Source of the DNA: Usitatibacter sp035624355
Lineage (GTDB): Bacteria; Pseudomonadota; Gammaproteobacteria; Burkholderiales; Usitatibacteraceae
Direction: 5' to 3'
Assembly (NCBI GenBank): GCA_035624355.1
Contig: DASPRQ010000024.1
Span: 1-64,000 of the forward strand
Length of the DNA: 64,000 bases
Below are positions 26,564-34,634 of this stretch, one piece after another. A model generated the notes under the pieces. That model had not been told where the DNA came from. It did not search any database and worked only from the letters and a program-made list of their open reading frames with translations. The position numbers were made by a program, and so were the translations under genes. Every line of letters starts with the position of its first letter. The first letter of the stretch is position 1.

Positions 26564-26586
26564 GGCCGGCCTCGCGCCGGCCTTTT
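26564..26586 (+). terminator. Intrinsic terminator of the lipoprotein gene
   Basis: A 7-bp perfect stem, GGCCGGC / GCCGGCC, with the loop CTCGC is followed by TTTT, 24 bases after the lipoprotein stop. It also lies just outside the 3' end of the converging MBL gene. Confidence 0.85.
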
Positions 26587-26590
26587 CGCT

Positions 26591-27352
26591 TCAGAGGTCG
26601 CGCCAGCCGAAGCCCTCCTCCTGCCCGGCCACGCCGATCCAGGAGAGCTCGCAGCCGGCCGCGGCGGCGAGCGCGGCCGCGGCGAGCGCCGGCGTGTTGT
26701 TGTGCTGCGAGAGGTGCGCGGCGACGAGATGACGCAGGTTGGCCCGGTCCAGCGCCGCGACGAGGTGCCCGGCGGCGGCGTTGTCGAGGTGGCCGAAGCG
26801 CCCGGCGACCCGGCGCTTGAGCGCGGGCGGATAGTCCCCCGCCATCAGCATGTCGAGGTCGTGGTTGCACTCGATCACGAGCCCGTGGCAGCCGGAGAGC
26901 TTCTCGCGCACATGGGAGGTCGCCACGCCGAGGTCGGTCAGCACGCCGAGCCGCGAGGCGCCGTCGGAGAACACGAACTGCACGGGCTCGCGGGCGTCGT
27001 GCGGCACCGGGAACGGCTCGACGGCCACGTCGCCGACGGCGAAGGGCGTGTGCGGGTCGACGTAGCGCACCAGCGCCGCCGGGAAATCGGCAGGCAGCCA
27101 CTGCGCGGTGCCGCGCGTGAGGTGCACGGGGATCGCGTGGCGCAGCGCGAAGCGCGCCACGCCGCCCAGGTGGTCGTCGTGCTCGTGGGTGACGACGATC
27201 GCGGTGATGTCGCCCGGCGCGAGCCCCGCGCGCTCGAGCCGCATCCGCGTGCCGGCGAGCGGGAAGCCGCAGTCCATCATCACGCGCGTGCGCCCGCACT
27301 CCACCACGAGGGCGTTGCCCGAGCTCCCGCTACCGAGCGACGCGAACCTCAT
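26591..27352 (-). CDS. MBL-fold metallo-hydrolase (YycJ/WalJ-like)
   Basis: A 253-residue metallo-beta-lactamase-fold protein. It has GSGSSGNALVVECG, the metal motif THEHDDHLGG, further His in HLDNAAAGHL and AAHLSQHNNTP. The family includes single-domain nuclease-like proteins. It is the third gene of a dapA-bamC-MBL operon (35 bases after bamC), an order frequent in betaproteobacteria. The substrate is not known. Confidence 0.85.
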   Translation of the reverse strand: MRFASLGSGSSGNALVVECGRTRVMMDCGFPLAGTRMRLERAGLAPGDITAIVVTHEHDDHLGGVARFALRHAIPVHLTRGTAQWLPADFPAALVRYVDPHTPFAVGDVAVEPFPVPHDAREPVQFVFSDGASRLGVLTDLGVATSHVREKLSGCHGLVIECNHDLDMLMAGDYPPALKRRVAGRFGHLDNAAAGHLVAALDRANLRHLVAAHLSQHNNTPALAAAALAAAAGCELSWIGVAGQEEGFGWRDL

Positions 27353-27387
27353 CGCGAAGGGCTCCCTCTTCGTGGAGCGGCTGTGCC

Positions 27388-28566
27388 CTACTTGAGCTGC
27401 TCGTAGAGCAACGCGAGGATCTTCTTCCCGGTCGGGCTCTCCTCGGTCGTCCCCTTCGAGTCCTGCACCTGCACGTGCGAGGTGTTGGTGCCCGCGTCGC
27501 TCACCACGATTCGGTATTGCGGCTTGGGTCCCTTGGGCTTGGAGCGCCAGAAGGCAATGTCGTCGATGATGCCCTTTTTCTTCTCGGCCGCCGCCTCGGC
27601 CTCCGGATCGATGTAGCGCACGTAGAACAGGCCCTTCGAGCGGTCGCGGTCCTCGACCGTGAAGCCGACGCGGTCGAGCGCAAGGCCCACGCGGCGCCAC
27701 GCGCGATCGAAGCCGTCGTTCACGACGAGCGGTCCCGCCCCCGCGTTCTCCAGGACGGCGCCGCTCGGCTGGGTCTCGGCGACCGGGGCGACGGCCGGCG
27801 CAGGGTGGCCCGCCGCGACCTCGGTCGTGGGGGCGGCCGCCGCGACCTTCGTCTCCTCGCCCCCGAGCTTCATCATCATGGCCGTGAGCATCTCCGCCTC
27901 GAGGTTCGCGTCCGGAGGAAGCGGCTGCCATGCCGTGGCGGACTGGTCCACGTTGGTGAAGATCTCCTCCACGGCCCGGCTGCTCAGGTAGACCTCCGTG
28001 GTCCCGGGCTTCACGCCCCGCTCGAGGCGGATGCGGAACTTCTCCCTTCGCGGTGTCGAGTACAGGCCGCTTATCCATCGGCCGACGGTCCGGCGCACCC
28101 AGTCCTGCGGAATCTTCGTGGTGTCGTCGTGCCAGTCGGTCTCCATGATCCCGAGCTCCGGATCCTCGCGCACGAGCGTGAAGCCGTTGTCGATCCAGAA
28201 CTGGCGGATCTGGGGCCAGACCTTGGCCGGCTCCCCGTCCACCACCAGCCAGCGCTGGTTGCCGTCGCGTTCCACGTGCGCCTGCTTCACCGGGGGGAGT
28301 ACCGCGGGACCGGCCGGCGCCTCGGCCGCCTGCGACCGCGTCTCGCGGCTGTACTCCGAGTAGCTCGTCTGCGAGTGCGGATCCGGAATGGAGTAGCGGT
28401 CGTCCGCGGTGGGCGCGGACAGCTCCGGCGGCACCTCGAGCGGTTGCGCGGCACGCGCCTGCGACGCGCTCTTGTAATTGTCGGTCTTGCTTCCCCCGAA
28501 CCAGGAGCACCCCGCGAGCGCGAGGGCGAGGACGACGGGAAGGGTGTGGCGGGGCAGGAGCTTCAT
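27388..28566 (-). CDS. bamC: BamC, lipoprotein of the outer-membrane assembly complex
   Basis: A 392-residue lipoprotein of the BAM machine that folds outer-membrane barrels. Signal peptide with lipobox LAGC, then a short unstructured segment (DNYKSASQARA) like the BamC part that contacts BamD. Two helix-grip domains follow (about 95-230 and 285-390), separated by an Ala/Pro/Thr linker. It follows dapA by 14 bases, as in E. coli where bamC (nlpB) is next to dapA. Confidence 0.9.
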   Translation of the reverse strand: MKLLPRHTLPVVLALALAGCSWFGGSKTDNYKSASQARAAQPLEVPPELSAPTADDRYSIPDPHSQTSYSEYSRETRSQAAEAPAGPAVLPPVKQAHVERDGNQRWLVVDGEPAKVWPQIRQFWIDNGFTLVREDPELGIMETDWHDDTTKIPQDWVRRTVGRWISGLYSTPRREKFRIRLERGVKPGTTEVYLSSRAVEEIFTNVDQSATAWQPLPPDANLEAEMLTAMMMKLGGEETKVAAAAPTTEVAAGHPAPAVAPVAETQPSGAVLENAGAGPLVVNDGFDRAWRRVGLALDRVGFTVEDRDRSKGLFYVRYIDPEAEAAAEKKKGIIDDIAFWRSKPKGPKPQYRIVVSDAGTNTSHVQVQDSKGTTEESPTGKKILALLYEQLK

Positions 28567-28580
28567 GGAAGATCGGTCCT

Positions 28581-29462
28581 TCAGGAGGGAAGGCAGCCGG
28601 CCGTGGCGAGCGCGGCGGCCACCGCTGGGTGGTACTGGGGCGAAAGCGGCGTGAGCGGCAGGCGCAGGCCCTCCGCGATGCGCCCCATCCGGTGCAGCGC
28701 CCACTTCACCGGGATCGGGTTCGTCTCGACGAAGAGGTTGCGATGCAGCGCGAGCAGCCGGTTGTTGATCGCGATGGCGCGCGCCGGGCCCCCGGAGCGG
28801 GCGGCGGCGCACATCTCGTGCATGAGGCGCGGGGCGACGTTGGCGGTGACGGAGATCACGCCGTCGGCCCCGAGCTGGATGTAGGCGAGCGCGGCGTCGT
28901 CGTTGCCGCTGAAGACCATGAAGTCCTTCGGCTTGCGCATCAGCAGGTCGGTCACGCGCTCGATGCTGGAAGTCGCTTCCTTGATGCCCACGATGCGCGG
29001 CACCTGGGCGAGGCGCAGCACCGTGTCGTTCGACAGGTCGGCCACGGTGCGCGAGGGCACGTTGTAGAGGAGCAGCGGGATGTCGGCCGCCTCGGCGATC
29101 GCGCGGAAGTGGCGGTAGAGCCCTTCCTGCGTGGGCTTGTTGTAGTACGGCACGACGGACAGGGCGTAGTCGGCGCCGGCCTTGGCCGCGAACTGGGTGA
29201 GCTCGATCGCCTCGCGGGTCGCGTTGCCGCCCGTGCCCGCGATCACCGGGATGCGCCCGCCCGCGTATTCGACGGCCGCCTCGATCAGCCGGCAGTGCTC
29301 GGGCACGTCGACCGTGGGCGATTCTCCCGTCGTGCCGACGATCACGATGCCGTCGGTGCCCTCGGCGATGTGCCATTCCACCAGGGACTTGAGGCGGGGC
29401 AGGTCGAGCGCCCCGTCCGCGGTCATCGGCGTGACGATGGCGACGAGGCTTCCGGAAAGCAT
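28581..29462 (-). CDS. dapA: 4-hydroxy-tetrahydrodipicolinate synthase DapA
   Basis: Condenses aspartate semialdehyde with pyruvate at the entry to lysine and meso-diaminopimelate synthesis. The 293-residue TIM barrel has VGTTGESPTV, the Tyr motif YYNKPTQEGLYRHF, LLLYNVPSRT and the Schiff-base Lys in IVGIKEATSS. First gene of the dapA-bamC-MBL operon. Confidence 0.97.
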   Translation of the reverse strand: MLSGSLVAIVTPMTADGALDLPRLKSLVEWHIAEGTDGIVIVGTTGESPTVDVPEHCRLIEAAVEYAGGRIPVIAGTGGNATREAIELTQFAAKAGADYALSVVPYYNKPTQEGLYRHFRAIAEAADIPLLLYNVPSRTVADLSNDTVLRLAQVPRIVGIKEATSSIERVTDLLMRKPKDFMVFSGNDDAALAYIQLGADGVISVTANVAPRLMHEMCAAARSGGPARAIAINNRLLALHRNLFVETNPIPVKWALHRMGRIAEGLRLPLTPLSPQYHPAVAAALATAGCLPS

Positions 29463-29502
29463 GGGGTACGGGGGGGTGCCGAAAAAGAAGGAATTTTACA
29501 GG

Positions 29503-30021
29503 CTATTCCCGGCGCGCGGCGAGGCGCTGGATCGCCGCCGGCCGTGGCCTCTCCACGACGCGGTCTTCGTAGGCCACCACCCGAAGCTTCCCGCGCACGG
29601 CCTCGAGCAGCTCCCCGGGCTCGAGGAGGAAGGCCGGGTTCGAAGGCTTGCCGAAGCGCTCGTTGCCCCGGGCGAACGTCTCGTAGATCAGCATTCCCCC
29701 GGGCTCGAGCGCGCCGACGAGGACCGGGAGCAGCGGCCGGTGGAGATAGTTGGCGACCACGATGCCGGCGAATTCGCGTCCCGCGTAGGGCCACGGCCCG
29801 GCTTCCAGGTCGGCCTGGCTCAGCGTGACGCCCGCGGGCGGGTCGGCGAAGAGCGCCGCGTCGCGGTCGACCGCCTCGACCTCGAAGCCGAGGCGCGCGA
29901 GCAGCCGCGCGTGCCGGCCGGCGCCGCAGGCGACGTCGAGGACGGTGCCGCCGGGGCGAATCCAGGCGACCCATTCGCTCACCCAGGCCGAAGGCGCGAG
30001 GTCGTGGGAAAGGCGGGCCAT
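29503..30021 (-). CDS. Class I SAM-dependent methyltransferase
   Basis: A 172-residue methyltransferase with the SAM-binding motif VLDVACGAGRHARLLA, acidic EAVDRD after strand 2, and VVANYLHRPLLP, resembling the TehB-like group. The substrate is unknown. It lies 40 bases upstream of dapA on the same strand and may share its transcript. Confidence 0.8.
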   Translation of the reverse strand: MARLSHDLAPSAWVSEWVAWIRPGGTVLDVACGAGRHARLLARLGFEVEAVDRDAALFADPPAGVTLSQADLEAGPWPYAGREFAGIVVANYLHRPLLPVLVGALEPGGMLIYETFARGNERFGKPSNPAFLLEPGELLEAVRGKLRVVAYEDRVVERPRPAAIQRLAARRE

Positions 30022-30060
30022 CGCCCGATGCTATCCTGCGATCCGACAGGAGGGAAAGGC

Positions 30061-30966
30061 GTGCGCAGGGCGCTCAAGTGGATCGTCGTCGCCATCGCCG
30101 TGCTCGCGCTGGTGCTCGCCGCGGCCTTCGCGGGCGCGGTGTGGATGGGCGAGCGGAAGATGCAGCGCATGGTGGACGCGAAGGTCGTCCCCGTGCCGTT
30201 CGCGAAGGACGCGGCCGCGATCCGGCGCGGAAAGTATCTCTTCGAGACGCGCGGCTGCGCCCAGTGCCACGGGGCCGACGGCGGCGGGCGCGTGCACATC
30301 GACGATCCCGGCGGCCTGTACGTGAAGACCCCCGACATCACGACGGGACGCGGCGGCGTGGTGGCGAACTACGACGAGGGCGACTGGGTGCGCACCGTCC
30401 GGCGGGGCGTCGATCCCTCGGGCCGTCCCCTGATCGCGATGCCGAGCGAGGACTTCAGCCGGATGAGCGACGCGGACCTCGCCGCGCTCGTCGCCTACGT
30501 GCGGAGCCTCCCCCCCGTGGCGGGCAGCGGCCCCGAGATCCGCCTGCCTCTGCTCGTGAAGGCGCTCTACGGCCTGGGGCTTGTCCGCGATGCCGCCGAG
30601 AAGATCGATCCCCGCGAGCCACCCTCCCCCGCCGTGCCCGAGGGGCCGACACCCGAGTACGGCCGCTACGTCGCTCAGGCATGCGTGGGGTGCCACCGCG
30701 CCGACTTCTCGGGCGGGCGCATCGATGGCGCGCCGCCCGATTGGCCCCCGGCCGCGCGCCTCGCCCCGGGGCCGGGCAGCGCGATGGGGCGCTACGCGAG
30801 CCTCGCGCAATTCGCCGCCATGATGCGCACCGGCAAGCGGCCCGACGGCACGGCGGTGAGCCCCGTCATGCCGTTCGCGAGCCTGGGCAACCTCGACGAC
30901 ACCGATCTCGCAGCCCTGTATGCCTACCTTTCCACGCTTCCGGTCCCGCGCGCCGCGGGCCGCTGA
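30061..30966 (+). CDS. Membrane-anchored diheme cytochrome c
   Basis: A 301-residue protein with an uncleaved N-terminal membrane helix (about 6-28) and two c-type heme domains in the periplasm: CAQCH (66-70) and CVGCH (208-212). GTG at 30061 is chosen for its strong GGAGGG site. Methionines in FSRMSDADL and VMPFASLGNL are candidate axial ligands. The pattern resembles cytochromes serving membrane dehydrogenases. No dehydrogenase is adjacent, so the electron donor is unknown. Confidence 0.88.
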   Translation: MRRALKWIVVAIAVLALVLAAAFAGAVWMGERKMQRMVDAKVVPVPFAKDAAAIRRGKYLFETRGCAQCHGADGGGRVHIDDPGGLYVKTPDITTGRGGVVANYDEGDWVRTVRRGVDPSGRPLIAMPSEDFSRMSDADLAALVAYVRSLPPVAGSGPEIRLPLLVKALYGLGLVRDAAEKIDPREPPSPAVPEGPTPEYGRYVAQACVGCHRADFSGGRIDGAPPDWPPAARLAPGPGSAMGRYASLAQFAAMMRTGKRPDGTAVSPVMPFASLGNLDDTDLAALYAYLSTLPVPRAAGR

Positions 30967-31045
30967 AGGGAAGTTCAGCCCGGCGCAAGGCACGACGCCC
31001 TAAACTGGCGCCGCTCGTTAGCTCATCGGATCAGGGAGGATCTTA

Positions 31046-31444
31046 ATGAACCGCACGTGCACCATCGCCATTGCCGCCGCCGCATCGGCCGCGGTCTTCT
31101 CGATGCTGCCCATCGCCGCCCACGCCCAGGTTCACACGGTCACGGGCGTGGGCATCGTCGCCAAGCCGAGGTCGTACGTGGGTTCGTGCCCGACCACGAT
31201 CGAGTTCATCGCGACCATCCACGTGAGCCACCATCCCGCCCGCGTCGAATACCAGTGGGAACGCAGCGACGGGGGCCGTGGACCTCGGGAAACGGTCGAG
31301 ATCCGCTCGGCCGGGCGCTCCGTGACCGACACGTGGACGCTTGGGCGCCCGGGAATGCGCCGCAACGTGTGGGTGCGGCTGCACGTTCTGGCGCCCACCG
31401 GCATCTCCTCGCCCGAGGCGCACGCGCACATCGACTGCCGCTAG
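31046..31444 (+). CDS. Exported protein of unknown function
   Basis: A 132-residue secreted protein with a signal peptide (ending AAHAQ). The mature part contains SYVGSCPTTIEF, VEYQWERSDGG and a C-terminal Cys (HIDCR), which suggests a small Ig-like beta domain with one disulfide. GGAGG precedes the ATG by 8 bases. I do not recognise a named family. Confidence 0.7.
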   Translation: MNRTCTIAIAAAASAAVFSMLPIAAHAQVHTVTGVGIVAKPRSYVGSCPTTIEFIATIHVSHHPARVEYQWERSDGGRGPRETVEIRSAGRSVTDTWTLGRPGMRRNVWVRLHVLAPTGISSPEAHAHIDCR

Positions 31445-31505
31445 CGGCGGTGCCGCCCCGGGGGGCTCGAACGCCTCCGGCCCCGGGTCGGGTTAGAGTG
31501 TGGGG

Positions 31506-32324
31506 ATGGAACCCCTGCGAATCGGCATCTCCAGCCGTCTCCTCTACCCCGACCCGGCCCGGGTCTTCCTGCCCACCAAGTCGGTGCAGTACCTGGAGCA
31601 GTCGGTCACCAGCTGGCTCATGTCGGGCGACGTGCTCGCCTTCATGATCCCGGCCATGAGCCTCGCCTCGACGCACCGTCCGCGGACGCTCAAGCCGAAG
31701 CACTACGTCGACGCGCTGGACGGCCTGCTGCTGCAGGGCGGCGCGGACATGTCGCCGGCAAGCTACGGCGAGACGCCGCTCAACCCGCTCTGGACCGGCG
31801 ACGAGGTGCGCGACCGCTACGAGATCGAGCTCTTCCGCGAGTTCGTGGCGCAGGGCAAGCCCGTGCTCGGCGTGTGCCGGGGGCACCAGCTCCTGAACGT
31901 GGCGCTCGGCGGGTCGCTCTACCAGGACATCGCCACCCAGTGCCCGGGCAAGGCGTCGCACCGCGACGAGACGCGTTACGAGGCGCATTTCCACGACATG
32001 CGCATCCGCCCCGGCGGCTGGCTCGCGCGCCTCTTTCCCGGCGTCACGGTCACGCGCGTGAACACCATCCACCATCAGGCCATAAGGCGCCTGGGCGAGG
32101 GCCTCATCGTCGAGGCGACCAGCGAGCCCGACGGCGTGATCGAGGCCGTCCGCTGGGAAGGCCGCAGCTTCGTCGCGGGCGTGCAATGGCACCCGGAGTT
32201 CATGGATCCCGACGACCCGGCGCTCATCGACAGCAAGCCGCTGCTGCGCGCGTTCGTCGCCGCCAGCGAGCTGCGCAAGAAGACCGGGAAGCCTTCGCCG
32301 GCGATGACCTTCCATGCCGCATGA
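31506..32324 (+). CDS. Gamma-glutamyl hydrolase, class I amidotransferase-like (peptidase C26, PuuD-like)
   Basis: A 272-residue protein with the glutaminase-type nucleophile Cys in PVLGVCRGHQLLNV and the His of the triad in VQWHPEF; LLLQGGADMSP is the oxyanion-side motif. The family cleaves gamma-glutamyl bonds, e.g. gamma-Glu-GABA in putrescine use. No puu genes are adjacent, so the true substrate is open. ATG at 31506 fits the family start better than the GTG at 31500. Confidence 0.87.
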   Translation: MEPLRIGISSRLLYPDPARVFLPTKSVQYLEQSVTSWLMSGDVLAFMIPAMSLASTHRPRTLKPKHYVDALDGLLLQGGADMSPASYGETPLNPLWTGDEVRDRYEIELFREFVAQGKPVLGVCRGHQLLNVALGGSLYQDIATQCPGKASHRDETRYEAHFHDMRIRPGGWLARLFPGVTVTRVNTIHHQAIRRLGEGLIVEATSEPDGVIEAVRWEGRSFVAGVQWHPEFMDPDDPALIDSKPLLRAFVAASELRKKTGKPSPAMTFHAA

Positions 32325-32352
32325 TCCGGGCGGCGTTCGAAGGCGGGCGCCG

Positions 32353-32808
32353 ATGGGGCGCCGCGCGTGGCTCGCCGCGGCGCTCGTCGCCGCCGCGGGC
32401 GCGTGGCCGTGCCTCGCCGACGAGGGCGACGGCTCGCGCACGGAAGCGAAGGCGGCCTACCGCGAAGGCTACCAGCGCGGATACGACGAAGGCTTCGATC
32501 GCGGCTACCGCAAGGGGCTCGAGGAAGGCCGCGCGTCCGCGATCGCCGAGCCGCCGCACGCCACGGGCCCCATCACGGTCTCGAGCGCGAACTACGGCAC
32601 GTCGTCGCGCCGCTGCGACGCCACGCGCTTCGTGGCGCGCCGCGCCAACGGCAAGCGCACCTATTCCTTCGAGGTGAGCAACGACATGTGCGGGGATCCG
32701 TCCCACGGCGACCGCAAGGCCCTCGAGGTCGCGTACGTCTGCGGCTCGATCGCGAAGACCGCCTCGGCCAACGAGCACCGCACGATCCAGCTCGACTGCA
32801 CGCCCTAG
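32353..32808 (+). CDS. Exported protein with Tyr/Gly-rich helical repeat
   Basis: A 151-residue protein with a signal peptide (MGRRAWLAAALVAAAGAWPCLA). Near the mature N-terminus is a repeat of four-residue steps: YREGYQRG, YDEGFDRG and YRKGLEEG. The C-terminal part has four Cys (SSRRCDATRF, NDMCGDPS, AYVCGSI, LDCTP), consistent with two disulfides. An ATG at 32314 would overlap the previous gene but gives no signal peptide at the start. Family not recognised. Confidence 0.7.
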   Translation: MGRRAWLAAALVAAAGAWPCLADEGDGSRTEAKAAYREGYQRGYDEGFDRGYRKGLEEGRASAIAEPPHATGPITVSSANYGTSSRRCDATRFVARRANGKRTYSFEVSNDMCGDPSHGDRKALEVAYVCGSIAKTASANEHRTIQLDCTP

Positions 32809-32823
32809 GGCGCGCCGGCGCCC

Positions 32824-34572
32824 TCAGAACACCTGCCGCGTGATCGTCTTGGTGCTGCTCACGCCGTTGACGGTGTAGCTCAACGCGCCGTCGTTCGCGT
32901 CGGTGAAGGTGAGGCTCACCGTGCCTGCCTCGAACGCATGCACGGCCATCGGATCGAAGGTCGGCCCGAAGGCCGGGCCCGTCGTGCGATACAGCGTCCC
33001 CGAGCAGCCGCTGCCCGACACCACGCAGTTGGAGGCCACGTACCACATGGGCTTGCCGTTGCCGTCGTACACGTACCAGGCGAGGAACATCACCCCGTAC
33101 TGCTGCGTCACCGACAGCCCCCAGCCCGACTCGCTCGGGTTCCACCACAGATCCGTGTAGTCGACCGCGGGCGGGGTCGTGCCGCTCGTGATCGGCTGGC
33201 GCGCGATGGGCACCGTGCGGCTCTGCCCGGCCACCGTGTAGCTCAGGCTCGCGGTGTTGGCGTCCTGGAAGGCGACCGACAGCGACCCCGCCGCCGCCGC
33301 GTGCACGAGCGAGGGATCGAAGGTCGTCCCGAAGAAGGTCGGCCCGCTCACCTCGTAGAGCGTGCCGTTGCAGGTGCCGCTCGTGCCCGTCGTCCCCGAG
33401 GGCATCTCGCAGTCGGAAGCGACGTACCACTTCGGGTTGCCCGAGCCGTCGTACGTGTACCACGCCGCGAAGACGATGTTGCGCCGCTGCGTGAAGCTCA
33501 CCCCCCAGCCGGACTCGGCTGCGTCCCACCACAGGCCCGAGAGCCCGCCGGGGGACTGGGGTGCGGCCCCCGTGAGCAGCGCCGCCGAGCACGACGAGGC
33601 GCCGCTCACGCTCACCGCCCCCTCGTACGTTCCGCTCGAGAGCATCGAGCTCGAGCTCGCGCCGTATCCCACGAAGAACGACGCCCCCGCCACGTTGGGC
33701 GTGGGCACGTTGTTGAGGATCGTCACCGACTGGTTGGCCGCCGCGAGCACCCCCGTCGTGTAGGCCGCGAGCGTGGAGGCCGAGGCCCCCACCAGCTGAC
33801 CACTCGAATCGACCTGCGCCAGCACGCACGGGTCGGGCGTGGTGCCGTCCAGCTGCCGGATGGGACCGGACGCGCGCTTGGACCCGGCGAGCATGCTCTG
33901 CGGCGCGTGCGCGAAGACGAAGACGCTGCCCATGGTGCCCACCAGCTGCGAGGGCGGCTGCACCGTCGCCGTCGCGCTCGCGGTGGTCGAGGTGATGTTG
34001 CTGCTCACCGTCATCGGAAAGACCTGGTTCGCAGGCGGGGAACCGGACCCCCCGCCGCTGAAGACGAGCTGCTCGCTCAGATTGCATGTGCTGTTGGGAG
34101 TGGTCGTCACGGACGTGCAGGTCTCGGTGCCGCTCACATGCGGGGGCGACCCGGAGAACTGCAGGCTCCAGGCGGGACAGCTGAAGGTGAAGCTGCCGCC
34201 GCCCTGGACCGGACCGCTGCTGGAGTACGAGGGGAACGACAGGACGCCGTTCGAAGGAATCGGCGTCAGGACCGTGTTCCCGGTGCCCTCGAAGCCGGTC
34301 GGAGTGGAAAAGCCGTCGGAGCACGACGTCGTCCCGCTCCCGATCTGGTAGGAAGCGTAGCCCTGGGAATCGACGCTGCCGTTCCAGGACAGGGAGCCCG
34401 TGCAGGTGATGGTGGGCGTCGCGACCCCGCCCGCGGTGCACGCAACCGAGCTGCTGTAGCCGATCGTGCCGGTCCACGAGCCCGCGAAGGAGCTCGTCTG
34501 CGCGCTCGCCGTTCCCGCGCCGACGAGCACCAGCCAGCTCAGCAGGACCCACCACCCCCAAGGCCTGGACAC
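32824..34572 (-). CDS. Secreted protein with two SGWG-type beta repeats
   Basis: A 582-residue secreted protein. GTG at 34572 has GAGAGGGGG upstream and gives the signal peptide MSRPWGWWVLLSWLV...SAQ. The first half is Ser/Thr/Gly-rich with several Cys. The second half holds two tandem copies of a module of about 90 residues: GLWWDAAESGWGVSFTQ and DLWWNPSESGWGLSVTQ, each followed by AWY-YDG-GNPKWYVAS-like text and a Cys pair. Such modules recur in exported proteobacterial proteins of unknown role. It lies 62 bases downstream of the cyclase gene and may be its last operon member. Confidence 0.75.
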   Translation of the reverse strand: MSRPWGWWVLLSWLVLVGAGTASAQTSSFAGSWTGTIGYSSSVACTAGGVATPTITCTGSLSWNGSVDSQGYASYQIGSGTTSCSDGFSTPTGFEGTGNTVLTPIPSNGVLSFPSYSSSGPVQGGGSFTFSCPAWSLQFSGSPPHVSGTETCTSVTTTPNSTCNLSEQLVFSGGGSGSPPANQVFPMTVSSNITSTTASATATVQPPSQLVGTMGSVFVFAHAPQSMLAGSKRASGPIRQLDGTTPDPCVLAQVDSSGQLVGASASTLAAYTTGVLAAANQSVTILNNVPTPNVAGASFFVGYGASSSSMLSSGTYEGAVSVSGASSCSAALLTGAAPQSPGGLSGLWWDAAESGWGVSFTQRRNIVFAAWYTYDGSGNPKWYVASDCEMPSGTTGTSGTCNGTLYEVSGPTFFGTTFDPSLVHAAAAGSLSVAFQDANTASLSYTVAGQSRTVPIARQPITSGTTPPAVDYTDLWWNPSESGWGLSVTQQYGVMFLAWYVYDGNGKPMWYVASNCVVSGSGCSGTLYRTTGPAFGPTFDPMAVHAFEAGTVSLTFTDANDGALSYTVNGVSSTKTITRQVF

Positions 34573-34634
34573 ATCGACCCCCTCTCCCGAGATCGACCGC
34601 GCGCCGATGCTACCACGGCGGAGTTCGGGACTGA

